A DNA stretch of 64,000 bases, taken from the NCBI GenBank assembly GCA_033182465.1, contig CP137320.1:310001-374000 (forward strand), read 5' to 3'. The notes below the pieces were generated by a model. The model was given only the letters and a program-made list of their open reading frames with translations, was not told where the DNA came from and did not search any database. Every line of letters starts with the position of its first letter. The stretch's first letter is position 1. Made by a program: the position numbers and the translations under genes. Positions 10,153 through 20,880 of this stretch are shown one piece after another. The stretch comes from Sanghuangporus weigelae. Lineage: Eukaryota > Basidiomycota > Agaricomycetes > Hymenochaetales > Hymenochaetaceae.

Positions 10153-12021
10153 TCAAAGCGGGAATTCTTGACCATTCATAGCAAAACTATCATATAGCTC
10201 CTTATTCCAAAGCGGTGCAAATGCCATCAATACGGCTCTGCGGAGTCCGAGATTCTGGCTTGGTAACATAAGACTGTATCCAGCATCGAAGTTTTCCGAA
10301 GAACACAAGAGGAAATGATGTACTCCGATCTTGATATAAAACTGGCATACAGAAAGCATGAGATAGTAGCCAATACAATGGCATATTACGTACCAAGCTG
10401 CCATTGGCAAGTTCGTCTGCGAGCTTCGTGAACCATGAACGTTGTTCGTCCGAACAGTCCTCATCCGGAGCGAGTCGTGCACTGGAGCAAGGAGACGCCA
10501 CAGCACCAAACTTGAAGGTACCCTTAGGAAATAATTTGCCCGGAGGTCCATCAAGCTGGTCAGGCTTCAAAAGCGCTTTCATGGTCGGACCAACAGTTGC
10601 TCTCCACGTGTCTTTCAGGTTGACAGGGACGATAGAGTTCGGACCGAGTCGCAGGGGCACGACGAGTTTATCTGGTTTCGGCAGAGGCCTGAAAAATGGA
10701 GAGAACTATGATCTTAGCGGGACTGAAGACTTAGTGCAGCGTGCACGTACTGTGGTTCATTTCTCGAGGACGGCGCGACCCTTTGTAGGATAGATAGCGG
10801 AGTGCTAGAAATATAACTGCCGTCTGAATGAAGCATGATTTTGGACCGAAAGAGCTTACGGAATGTTGAAGAGACCTGACACCTTCCATGATGGAGTTTC
10901 CTCAGCGGCAGGTGCACTTGTAGTCCCTTGCGACCTGGAAGAGCCCGGTTCAAATATGCTATTGAGATTTTCAGAACCGTAAGGAATAAAAGTAGCAAGT
11001 GATAGACTCGCCTAGGTGTCGCGACTCCGTCATGTATTCCAGGAGCTGCAGGAATTGACTCGTCTGCTCCGAAATCAGGTAATTCGCTTGCCGTAGGTAC
11101 GGCACCAGAAAGCCTCAGCAATTCTTCAACAGTCGGAGGAGGACCAGTCTCGATTTTTTCGGGGGACGTTACGCCAGTCGATTCGAGGCTCCCGACAACA
11201 TTGGCTGAAGGAGGAAAATCTGGGGTGGTATCCATTACGTCGGCTACTTGAATCCCGTCATTGACTGCTCCGTCTTCGAGAGCGTTATTACTTTCATCGG
11301 TATCGAGAGGAGAAGCAAGAAGAAGAGACAAAAACTCTTGCGCATCTCCACCCGTCACTGGTGATTCTAGCACTGCCGATGTAGAAGGCGCCGTACGCTC
11401 CAGCGGCGGAAGCGTTGCCTTGCTTCGATGACTAGTCAGCTTGCCTTTCTCAAAAGTGAGCAGTGTTGGCTTGTAGGGAATCTTTTCTGAAGATGGAACA
11501 GGTGGTGGAAATTTCTCTCGAGTAGCGATCGAAGGCTGTCCGTAAAGATGTCCATGAACACGCATTTCGACAGCCTTTTCGATGTCTGGGTCGTCTATCA
11601 ATTTTACGCGACGGATTGGTCGTCCCAGACGATTTAGCTGCATCTTAGGCTTCTTGCTTTCCTTAGTCTGTTCTGGAACATGCGAAACTTTCTGCGAGTC
11701 TGCAGATTTTGAAGCGACAGTATCGAGAATCCGAGGATGCGTATCTTCAGCTCGGTCAATCTGTTCCGTCTCATCACTCTCATCTCCGCTGAACAATGAA
11801 CCAGCATGCGAGGATATTTCAGTATCACTGCGTACTTGTCAGTGCACTCCCATGTACTCGAAATCTGCAGCATACCTATTCTCATGTTCCTCATCACTTT
11901 CAATGACCACTTTTCTTCTCTTCCTAGGATGTTCCTTTATAGCATTTCTCTTTATAACTTTCTCGACAGAATTTTCGTCATCCTCAGAGTCCGAGTCCGT
12001 GATTGTGATGATCTGAGTCAT
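10153..12021 (-). CDS. uncharacterised acidic/basic, probably nuclear protein
   Basis: Starting at the ATG at 12021, the first exon encodes an acidic stretch (DSDSEDDENSVEK) followed by a bipartite-like basic patch (KEHPRKRRKVV), typical of nuclear proteins. It splices (GTATGC donor, about 60-nt intron) into a long exon with RLGRPIRRVKLIDDPDIEK and Ser/Pro-rich disorder. One intron at 10959-11011 has a GC donor (GCGAGT) and joins ATP to SIFEPGSSRSQ. A further exon starting PLPKPDKLVVPLRLGPNSIV leads to a conserved-looking C-terminal block with YIKIGVHHFLLCSSENF and SLMLPSQNLGLRRAVLMAF. I recognise no named family. The ordered C-terminus (about 150 aa) should be the functional domain. It may be a chromatin or transcription factor, by composition and because it lies directly downstream of the chromodomain gene; that is only inference. 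Confidence 0.65.
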
Positions 12022-12108
12022 AAACTTGGATTTCGCAGCTTTCGTGATACTTGTCTGCTACCCACAAGATATCGATTCAACATGAAGAACTAGGGCAATA
12101 TATAACTC

Positions 12109-12952
12109 TCAAGACGCGCTCACTTTCTCGGAAAGCCGCCCCGACGTCGGATCGCCATCTTCGGCGTCTTCCTGCGCGTCACCCTCTGCGGCTCCTTTAA
12201 TCTCTTTGGCCTCGTTCGCCTCTTTCTCTGCCTTTGAGGGCCGTCCGCGCTTCCGCTTTGGTGTGACTTTAGGGGTAGCGGCAGACCGCTTCGTACCAGT
12301 CTTTGCAGATGCGCTCTCATTCCCATCTCCTTCTTTCTGCTCTTCTTCCTCATCATTTCCCTCCCCATCTTCATCAGTCCATGTATCATCCTCTGTTATT
12401 GTAGATCATCAGTATTCAACCGCTGTCAGGATTGACAGGTAAAAAGTGGCGTACTAGGCGATAGTTCTTCCCTAAGCGTGAACATACTGGCTTTGTTTAT
12501 ATCCCTCCCACCAGTGTCGACCTTTTGCCAGAATTTTCCGATGAGCTGGGGTGAGCTTTCAAATGATTCTTCTGGCTCCCATCTAGAATAAATGTCATCT
12601 CTCTACATTACATGGGCAGGACTGCTATGGGCTTACGTGTTTCGCTTATCGGAATAGCCCTTCCACTATGCAAGGTTCACAATTACGAATCATGAGCAAA
12701 GACTTGAGCATCACTTAGAGCAAGCGAACAAACCTTCACATAATATTTCTAACCAGTGATTTCTCTAAGCTTAAGTCAATGATGTGGTCCAATCAAAGCT
12801 CACCCAGTGGATTGCCCTTCCTTTCTTGTAGCTTACTACTGCCTTTAAAACTCGTTCTAAGGCCAAACATGCATTATTCTGGATACTCTTATCTTAACTT
12901 CATTTTAAATGAGATTCTCACCAACTTCATATTCCTTGGGCTTTCTGGCCAT
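12109..12952 (-). CDS. small chromodomain / AT-hook protein (HP1-like)
   Basis: Six short exons (12922-12952, 12804-12856, 12734-12748, 12637-12665, 12455-12582, 12109-12392) sum to exactly 540 nt and give 179 aa. The product starts MARKPKEYEVERVLKAVVS and continues KKGRAIHWKYYVKWKGYSD, then TWEPEESF and LIGKFWQKV. This is a complete chromodomain: aromatic-cage positions are Y8 in EYEVERVL, the W of VKWKGY, and the following aromatic/acidic TWEPEESF block. The third exon is a 15-nt microexon encoding KYYVK. The C-terminal half is acidic, then carries an AT-hook-like KRKRGRPSK and ends in charged disorder. No chromoshadow domain is seen. Such proteins read methylated histone H3 (known for the family). 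The protein is invisible to plain ORF scanning because of its tiny exons. Confidence 0.87.
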
Positions 12953-13309
12953 CTCAAGTTCTGACAGCAACCTCAGTGCCACGGGGATGAAAAAAGGGTA
13001 TCAGAAGTAGTTTCCGACGGATCTGAGTGCAGTTAAATTGCCACGCAGTGCGCGTAATGCGCAAGAGGTTGCCTGATGAAAGTGGTTGGTAGAGACTAGG
13101 TCAGGAGAAGGGGCAACAAATAACGCCCGATTATGTAAGAGTCGCGTGAGTGAATTACACAACAACAGCAAACATTGATAAACAAATCTTGGTTGTTTAT
13201 ATACAGATAGCAAAGCCCATTACAGAAAATGATAGTACATTCTATGTATACAGAAATCTAAGGAGAGTTTCGTGTGATTCGATTCCTACATGACGCGAAA
13301 GGAGTTATT
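12953..13309. other. intergenic, nothing recognised
   Basis: This is upstream of the chromodomain gene and downstream of the PEP mutase-like gene. A minus-strand frame at 13001-13213 has no recognisable content. No RNA gene was seen. Confidence 0.5.
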
Positions 13310-14618
13310 TTACACCTGCTCAAAAGCCTTTCCACCAGCTGCGGCATCGAGATCAATAACATCTTGGAGACCCATCACCTCAAAGAAAGCTTTCGGATCC
13401 ATGCCCTGCGCAGATGTGAAATCCGTACCAGTCTTTTTCAACGAGGCCATCGCAGCGCGGATACCATGTACGGCAGCGACGCAGGAGACCAGAGAAAAGA
13501 CTTGAAAGAAACAGTGAATAAAGCAAATACTAGAATCAGCATTAGGCGGAACTTACTGATGATCTTTGCACCCATCGCCTCTGCCTCGTTACATGTGAAG
13601 GATGGCGTGAGACCCCCAGAAATGACGTTGACGAGAACAGGCTTCGGCGCTAACGCCTGCACGGTCTTCTCAAGGAGCTCCTGCGTTTTGACGCCCTCAA
13701 TGAAGCACACGTCCGCTCCAGCATCAGAGGCAAGTTTTAGACGAGCGATAGCCTCATCCATGCCAAGCACCTGCGCCGAGTCTGTGCGACCGATGATCAC
13801 AAAGTCCGAGCCACCGGGAATCGAATCGCGTGCGATTACCGCAGCACGGATGCGTGTGAGGAACTCTTCACGCGAGACAACTTGCTTTCCCATTAGGTGG
13901 CCACAGCGCTTCGTCTGTACCTGATCCTCAATGTGCATGGCAGCAACGCCGGCCCGGTGGTACTTGTATACCGTTCGGGCAACGTTGGCGGGGCCACCGA
14001 AGCCAGTATCGGCGTCGGCGATGACGGGCGTAGAAGGGCTGATTCCGCATACCATCTGCGCAGCCTCAGCGAAGTCATTCAGAGTCGCAATAGCTAGATC
14101 CGGCATGCCGAGCCGGGAGGCAGTCGTAGCGGCACCACTAGAAACAGCAAGACGGAAGTCTTTTTCAGATTCTACAAATCGAGAAAGCTTTTTGTCACTA
14201 ACCTCTGGTATAAGCAGTCGAAGCCCGCTTCAAGAGCGCAGCGAGCACTGATACCGTCGCAAATGCCCGGAGCAATCTGTGGAAGAATTCAGATTTGTAG
14301 AAGAACTATGTAGACTAGTATCAAGTCACTCACAACAATACCAGGCCTCGCAAGCATCTGGCGAAGGCGAGTGGCTGGGTTGGGAGATAGAGGACCTTCT
14401 ACGAAATTCTTCGGGTCAAGACGGGGATTGTAGTAAACGCCTGGAACAGAGTCAACCGGTGAAGAGGGGGTCTCGGGAGTAGAGCTTTCTGTCCACATCG
14501 AAATCTCTCTGGTGAGGACCGGGGCGGGTACAGCAGCGGGGGCTGATGTCTGTACAGTAATTGCGCCATTTTCATGGCCATTGGATACGGTCTGAGACTC
14601 CTTGCCAGAGTAGATCAT
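13310..14618 (-). CDS. PEP mutase / isocitrate lyase superfamily enzyme (oxaloacetate hydrolase or methylmalate-type lyase)
   Basis: The start is the ATG at 14618. The first about 75 residues are a variable Ser/Thr/Pro-rich N-terminus, then come RLRQMLARPGIVV, the Mg-binding block VIADADTGFGGPANVART, HIEDQVQ, and the active-site loop KRCGHL with its catalytic Cys near 13900. These are followed by REEFLTRIRAAV, IIGRTDS, and DVCFIEGV. C-terminal exons give LVNVISGGLTPSF, LPYMVSALRW and a final AFEQV stop at 13310. The superfamily cleaves or forms C-C or P-C bonds in small 2-oxo acids. Close fungal relatives include oxaloacetate acetylhydrolase, which makes oxalate, and 2,3-dimethylmalate-type lyases. 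The residues separating hydrolase from lyase cannot be assigned safely here. Several 50-70 nt introns interrupt the gene. Confidence 0.85.
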
Positions 14619-15893
14619 AGTGACTGAGGTTGCGATGATAGGAAGCTAAGACAGTGAAGAGAGTGATCTGGGAGGCGTTTGATAACTACGATGCTGCTCG
14701 TGGGTCCCTTTTTATACTGGAGTCAATACCATTTACAGCATGAACTGTCAGTAGAGTAAAATTCAATACATTCACAAAACAGGCTGGAGAAACTCACAAA
14801 ACAATACTCACCCTGAATGCTTCCATGGATAAGCGACGCAGTTAAAGCGGCGGTGACAGGGAAACAATCTACTGCGAAGAGAACGGGAGTTACAGATCTC
14901 TCACCTCGATCATGGGGAGAAAACATTTTCTTCCGAGATATTTCTTCGATTGAACAAACTTACCTCACGTGTGGAATCAACGACCATGCGCATTGAGACA
15001 CGAACTCTCTTGGCACGATTACGTTCCGGGCATCGGTTGAAATTTATCGAGAGAAGGCACATCGTTGAAAGCTCTTATTCGCTATTTCGCGTGTCCTGTC
15101 GCAGGAACATCATACCTCGCGTCCTGAGGAAGCATGTGCGGATATTGAGCGGAGAAAACAGCAAGAGACATTATCTTGGAACCACCTGGATCAACGCCTA
15201 AGACGGTCGGCGTCCAGGAGACACCGGAGACAGCTCACCAGAATGATATTTATGATTATCCTTGGTGGGCCCGACACCACCGCTTTCTACTAGATGAGCG
15301 CGAGAAGTATACATAGGCTTGGCGAATAGCTTAGACAGCGGAAGGAAGGCGTGAGAATCTCCGAAGTGCCAAAGCAGGTATCAAGGTTTCGTTCGCATGG
15401 TCCCCGAGGTGTGAAGCCACAGTCGTAAGGAGCGGAAACAGAGACAGAACTTTCGCGGTAATCAGACGATAAAATGACCCCCGAGCGTAGTGGCGCGAGA
15501 ACAATTGGGCTATACGCAGTATCATAAGCATATTCGAGATAGCCATAGGCGTTCGTCGGTTCGTCGGTCAACGATAGGCGCGCTGGTGCATCATTTCTAC
15601 CTAGTTGTTCGCATACCTGCTGTTGTGAACACCGATTGAATCCAATATACATCATCAATGACAAGAATTCATAAAAGAGAATTCCACGGGTATCATTTTT
15701 GGTACCAGATTAAGATGAATCTTCCATACCTAGACTCAGAGAGAGCAGTTTGAAGCGAAGGTGCCCGTCGAATTCGGAGTCAATTCCCTCTACGGAAGTT
15801 TGATCGACGCTCGTGAGAATTTCGGGCCTTATCCGTTCACGCGTCCTGACTGTGTCCTCAGCCTCATTCGTCGTCTTCCTCCTCTAGTTCAAC
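14619..15893. other. 1.3-kb intergenic stretch, no convincing gene
   Basis: This contains the promoter of the minus-strand PEP mutase-like gene and of the plus-strand CHMP7 gene. Minus-strand frames at 14723-14926 (ATG, ends in a GTGAGT donor) and 15290-15664 (about 110 aa, no motif) could be exons of an unknown small gene. Neither gives a recognisable protein. Confidence 0.4.
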
Positions 15894-17583
15894 ATGTCCT
15901 CCTCACCTGCGAGGAAGGGAAATCCAAAAGTTGCAGAACTTTCGTTATTCTTGTCCGTCTCAAAAGCAAGATTAAAATCTCTGTATTCGGATATTTCGCG
16001 GCAAAAGACCTCTAATCCAGCAGCCTACACTTCCAATGTTGAATGGTGGAAGAGAACTCTGGGTACACTTGCAGCACACGGGCTGCAAGTTGGCACATCC
16101 GACACATTGATACTACATGCCAACCCGGAGCTCGTAGAGACTCTTCGGCTTGAAGGTGTCGGAAAGCCTCTTGGGCTCGCAGCAGTTATCGTACGTACTG
16201 AAATGCTTCCGTCTTCCGTTCTATCCTCAAGGGTTCTTGCTAGGAAAGTCTGAACTTCGGGATCATCATTCGCTAATTCCGCTCGATGAATTCATAAACT
16301 CCTCGGCCACTGTATACTATCGAGGATCATTAGCCTATAGAGCTGCGTCATACGCGCTGGGAAAGCCGCTATGGTGGGCTTTGGAACAACTTAGTCTGGT
16401 CGATTCGGAGAGCGTCGAGTCAGAGACATCCCTATGGAAGAAACTGAAGGGGAAGTACGTCATGTTGGAAAACGTGGAGAAAGCTGCTGATGCCGTGACG
16501 AATCTTTTGCGGCAAGCCGTTACTCTGTCCCCTGCCGACTCTTTGTATTCCTTCCAGGCCTTCAGACGGCGATTCGGTCAAATGGGCGCTGTGCTAGAAG
16601 GGACTGCATTATCAGAGTTCGATTTACGAGTTCTGGTCAGATTTCTAGAGCGTGACAGAAAGATCATCGTTACCAACGAGGAAGTGAGTGATTTGCTTCC
16701 TAGCTCAATTACAAATTTCATAACCTTCGTTACCCCAGGTGATCAAGGTCATTGATTCTTCGAACTCAGAGGTACCAAGGGTGATCACCAGCCTAGACCG
16801 AGGGATGCTAGAGCTGAAAACTGCCGTGGAGAACCTGGAGCAACAAGTTGAACTTCTCAACAGGAGAATAGCTGAGTATGTGCCGTACGGATCTGTTCCG
16901 TTTCTATTTTTAGTTCATTCTAGTCTTGCTTTTTGACATCTCCAGGAAGACTCAGAAGATCAAGGAATGTCTTGGCGCGAACCTTAAGGAACTCGCAATG
17001 ACGCATCTGAAGTCTCGCAAACTTTACGAAGAGCTTCTGGGGAAACGGCTCGGTTCATTACAGATCCTCCAATCCACTTTGTTCCAGGTGGAGACCGCCG
17101 CTCAGGACGTCGAGGTATGCTTGAACTTAAAGATTCGGTCTCTTTCAGACGAGACATCTAACCTGAACGCCTCGGTAGATTATGAAACAGTACGAATCTT
17201 CTACCGCGACGCTTCGCGCCATACTTTCACACCCGTCTCTTCAGCGGGAGAAGATTGACGCAACTATGGACGCCATGGCCGAGGCCTCTGCTGAACAGCG
17301 AGAGGTCGATGAGGCCATTCGTACTGGCATCCAGACAGGGACTGAATCCGAGGACGAAACGGCCCTGCAGGCAGAGCTCGCAGGCCTGGTCGCGGAAATC
17401 CAGAACGAAGAAAAAGAGCATGAGGAATTAAGGGCGTTAGAAGCTGCATCAAAGGCAGCGGATGTCCTTCCATCCGTCCCGTCAGGCACACTGATAGGTG
17501 CAGATAATAGGGAAGAACATCGTTCCCGTGTGGTTTCACCAGTTCATGCGAAAACTTCTATCATGGAGAAAGATGCGCCGTAG
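15894..17583 (+). CDS. CHMP7-like ESCRT-III protein (Snf7 domain)
   Basis: The start is the ATG at 15894. The N-terminal half, with SNVEWWKRTLGTLAAHG, PLGLAAVI, PLDEFINSSATVYYRG and KPLWWALEQL, corresponds to the winged-helix membrane/scaffold-binding region of CHMP7. The C-terminal half is a Snf7 fold of coiled-coil helices: SFQAFRRRFGQMG, LSEFDLRVLVRFLERD, LDRGMLELKTAVENLEQQVE, NLKELAMTHLKSRKLYEELL, then a Glu-rich tail ending at a stop at 17583. At least four short introns are spliced out (for example at GAG|GTGAGT near 16683). In known systems CHMP7/Chm7 recruits ESCRT-III to the inner nuclear membrane for nuclear-envelope sealing and quality control. The assignment rests on domain order and the WW-containing N-terminus. 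Confidence 0.85.
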
Positions 17584-17889
17584 GGCGAGTTGATATCTCC
17601 GACTTATCAAGGATCTGCTTGGTGATATCCAGCTGGACTTCCGAGGATATATCGCTGCTGCAGCTTTCCACTCCAACACCATTGTTCTCACCACATTGTA
17701 CAATATCGCATCGGATTGATCCTGCCTTTTGGCGCGGACTAATAGTTATTGTCTTTTGTGCGAATTAGGGGAATTGTGCCCGTGGATATAGATCTCTGAT
17801 ATCAATACATTACATGCTGTAGCTACGAACCAAATTCGAAACTCTATGTGAAGTGTCCTTGTCCAATAGAGAGAAGGGAGGGATTCTGT
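17584..17889. other. convergent 3' flanks
   Basis: This is a 306-bp gap between the CHMP7 stop and the stop of the minus-strand membrane protein. No gene or RNA was seen. Confidence 0.6.
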
Positions 17890-19551
17890 TCATTTGCCCA
17901 TTGAGCTCCTCTTACTCTTCCGTTGTGCCTCGTACAGACCGTATATGCTGTAAGTTGGGCTGTGGTAGTCTGGGTCCGCATTCGCCAAAGCCATCTGAGA
18001 AAGGGAAGGCAAAGGCGGAGGCGATGGTACACGAGGTGGCCTATCATTGATACGACTTTTTACACTCTTCTTTACTGCTGGCTCGCCTGCAAAGGGATCT
18101 CCCGAACGCAGGGAATTGAATGTTGCAGCAGAGGGAAAGTCTTGCAGCATCAGGTCTCCGAGCACAGCATGTGTGGCCGATGGGCTCGGAAGTTCCGATG
18201 GAGGTGCCTCGGAAGATGGTCGTGTGTAGTCTCGGCGATGTGCAACCGAGAGGGAATCATCCGGATAGATCGATACAGGCGAGAAGCACGACGATGGAAG
18301 GGGAGGTGAGCCTAGCCCGAGAGCAGAGGTCAGTGCCTTTGTATCGCGGTCTCGCCTTTCCTGACTCTTTACGGATGGTATCGTATATGGGAACGGTTCT
18401 TCCTTCTCGCGCCCTCGCGACGTTGACAGAGTGCGATAAAGCGATCCTTGAGAATTACGTGACGGAACATTCTTACGACTGGGCCTTTGAGTATTGTCAC
18501 GGGAAGAACCTGAAGGCTTCAAAGCGGGCTTCGAATTTCCTGGAGTAGGAGCTGGACGTGACGCGTGATATGCAATAGCGGTCGTTGCATCCGTGAGCAT
18601 CGGAGAACCAATCTCTGTCGTACCATATAATGAAGTAGCCACTGATCTCCGACGCACAGTCTTTCCTTCCGATACTTTGTCCTTGACGTTAAGCGGTTGA
18701 GTAAACCCCTTCATTGACGGTGGTGGAACAGGGAATTCCAAAGCGACTCCGACACCAGTAGTTGGTGCCACTGCGGTATAAACTGAAGCTGGCGATACCG
18801 GAGCAGGGACTACGCCGAGATTTGCACCGGCATAAACTGATTGTCTCTTGTTGTTCAGTTTTTCAGAAGTGATTTCTTTACCTCCGCTCAACGGCATCCA
18901 GCCTTGTCCTTTCTCAGGCTTGGCGTGTGAAGCAAAGAGGTTATTAAAGGAAGGATCTGACCAGATTCCTCGCGAGAGGCGTTCCTTTCCGCCGAAGAGC
19001 GGGGATTCCTGGAGGATTGGGGCAGAAGGTCTAGGACGCTCTACATGTCTGTGACGACGCAGGAAGCATCTGAACATTAAAAAAGCAGCAAAAGCCAACG
19101 CAACGGATCCAGAAGCAACCAGAATGACACCGTACGTCGGCAAGCGACCAGAAGAACTAGGCGAGGATGTGTGTGCTGACCCAAACTCCAGCTCACCAAT
19201 TGAGCCTGATGGCGTTGATTTGGCAGGAATCCAGACCGTCGTAGTTGAAGGGACATGAGAGCTTACAGTAGACGCCAGAACCTGAGTAGTGCTAGCCGTG
19301 TTTGATGCCAAAGAGAATGTGGGAGGGATAGTGAGCGTAGTACGTATAACTGTGCTGATTGACGACGCAGAATCTGCAGGAATAGGGACTGGGATAGAAG
19401 TTGCCTGAACCTCGTTGACAACAGTACTAGAATGAGGTTCTCCCGTTTCTCCTTTTTTTTGGCCCGGAATCTTTGGGTGTTTGTCATTCTCGAGTCTCGA
19501 GTCAAATTTCAGAGAAGTGGCACGATTGAGGAAAGAGGCTGAGGGCGCCAT
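17890..19551 (-). CDS. single-pass membrane protein with Ser/Thr-rich ectodomain
   Basis: This is a single exon of 553 aa from the first in-frame ATG at 19551. The frame extends further upstream but without a Met. Residues 40-135 are Ser/Thr/Pro/Val-rich and suited to O-glycosylation. A transmembrane helix spans about 141-162 (VILVASGSVALAFAAFLMF), followed by the stop-transfer patch RCFLRRHRHVER. The remaining about 390 residues are a disordered cytoplasmic tail rich in Ser, Pro and Arg. The architecture recalls fungal Mid2/SKG6-like sensors, but sequence identity to any named protein is not visible. The N-terminus lacks a clear signal peptide, so the true start could lie in an upstream exon. 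The palindromic element begins 238 bp upstream of this start. Confidence 0.7.
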   Translation of the reverse strand: MAPSASFLNRATSLKFDSRLENDKHPKIPGQKKGETGEPHSSTVVNEVQATSIPVPIPADSASSISTVIRTTLTIPPTFSLASNTASTTQVLASTVSSHVPSTTTVWIPAKSTPSGSIGELEFGSAHTSSPSSSGRLPTYGVILVASGSVALAFAAFLMFRCFLRRHRHVERPRPSAPILQESPLFGGKERLSRGIWSDPSFNNLFASHAKPEKGQGWMPLSGGKEITSEKLNNKRQSVYAGANLGVVPAPVSPASVYTAVAPTTGVGVALEFPVPPPSMKGFTQPLNVKDKVSEGKTVRRRSVATSLYGTTEIGSPMLTDATTAIAYHASRPAPTPGNSKPALKPSGSSRDNTQRPSRKNVPSRNSQGSLYRTLSTSRGREKEEPFPYTIPSVKSQERRDRDTKALTSALGLGSPPLPSSCFSPVSIYPDDSLSVAHRRDYTRPSSEAPPSELPSPSATHAVLGDLMLQDFPSAATFNSLRSGDPFAGEPAVKKSVKSRINDRPPRVPSPPPLPSLSQMALANADPDYHSPTYSIYGLYEAQRKSKRSSMGK

Positions 19552-19788
19552 TTTTTGAGAAAAGTATACCGTAAAAGAGTGGACGGCCCGAATGAATCGA
19601 ATCCACAGAGCCAAATTTAAATACTTAACGAAATGCGGCCCGCGCCCTGTATGAAGTAGGAGAAAATGGGAAACCTGCCAGTGCCCGCAGCCCGAGAACT
19701 AGTAAATCACGTGGTAAGATTGCCTAGGGCCGGCTCCCAGTTTATAATTTATTAATGTAACTCAAGTGGCGCACACAATTGAAACAGC

Positions 19789-20311
19789 ATTACAGCCGTT
19801 TGCAAAAGTAATGAGAATCACGTGATTTCACCACTTTTCTCGCCATGAGAGCCTCAAAACACAGATAAAATCATATCTCACCCAAATCTCAACTGTTTCA
19901 CATCATCTAAGTTGCTAAATTCATCTTTTCGAAAGGGCTTTCGCTTAAAAAAAACTGTAGAGAAAATAGAGCGAAAAATAACCCTAAAATGGCGAAAATA
20001 TCGGTTTTTGCCTCTTCCTTGCATGTGCAATTTTTTCTGTGATCCCTGCTGGTCCAGCACCTCCCCAAAGCTATCCAGAATGATAATATGATTATAAAAT
20101 GAATTTAAAGACTGAGTTTGAGTTGAATTGTGTACCAGAATGTGCTGCTTTGAGGCATGCCTGAATCACTCAAAACTCATCATTTCCCCCTAGCCTCCCA
20201 GGCTCCAGGAAAATTTCTTACAGGCCAGATTCATGCATGTAAATTCATTTTGGATATAATAGACTAGGTTTGTGTACTAGCTAAGGCCTCAGCATCCACT
20301 GGTGAGCTGGG
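19789..20311 (+). repeat. left arm of the palindrome
   Basis: This 523-bp arm runs from the outer end ATTACAGCCG to the inner end GGTGAGCTGGG. It is the reverse complement of 20358-20880. Confidence 0.9.
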
Positions 20312-20357
20312 AAGATGCTGTCTAAAATGATGCATACAACCAGAATCACTTGTTCAG

Positions 20358-20880
20358 CCCAGCTCACCAGTGGATGCTGAGGCCTTAGCTAGTACACAAA
20401 CCTAGTCTATTATATCCAAAATGAATTTACATGCATGAATCTGGCCTGTAAGAAATTTTCCTGGAGCCTGGGAGGCTAGGGGGAAATGATGAGTTTTGAG
20501 TGATTCAGGCATGCCTCAAAGCAGCACATTCTGGTACACAATTCAACTCAAACTCAGTCTTTAAATTCATTTTATAATCATATTATCATTCTGGATAGCT
20601 TTGGGGAGGTGCTGGACCAGCAGGGATCACAGAAAAAATTGCACATGCAAGGAAGAGGCAAAAACCGATATTTTCGCCATTTTAGGGTTATTTTTCGCTC
20701 TATTTTCTCTACAGTTTTTTTTAAGCGAAAGCCCTTTCGAAAAGATGAATTTAGCAACTTAGATGATGTGAAACAGTTGAGATTTGGGTGAGATATGATT
20801 TTATCTGTGTTTTGAGGCTCTCATGGCGAGAAAAGTGGTGAAATCACGTGATTCTCATTACTTTTGCAAACGGCTGTAAT
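20358..20880 (-). repeat. right arm of the palindrome
   Basis: This 523-bp arm runs from the inner end CCCAGCTCACC to the outer end CGGCTGTAAT. It is separated from the left arm by a 46-bp non-palindromic loop. Confidence 0.9.

Larger units (their letters stand above)
19789..20880. mobile_element. 1.09-kb palindromic (fold-back / MITE-like) element, TA-flanked
   Basis: The element has two arms of 523 bp (19789-20311 and 20358-20880) that are reverse complements of each other along their whole readable length, around a 46-bp loop (20312-20357). The outer ends read TACAGCCGTTTGC and its complement GCAAACGGCTGTA. This fits a TA target-site duplication with CAG...CTG termini, as in Tc1/mariner-type elements. 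The arms contain an internal CACGTGA. No transposase frame exists; the matching 60-aa frames in both arms begin at a GTG, not at ATG. The equal arm length, apparent absence of mismatches and crisp ends indicate recent insertion or homogenisation. Transcription through it would give a long hairpin RNA. Confidence 0.85.

Noticed and set aside
12120-12389. Minus-strand 89-aa Arg/Lys-rich frame
   Set aside because: It overlaps the last exon of the chromodomain gene in a different frame; the spliced frame is the one that continues the chromodomain.
19878-20791. Matching 60-aa frames in both palindrome arms
   Set aside because: They begin at GTG rather than ATG and exist twice only because the arms are reverse complements. 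There is no motif.
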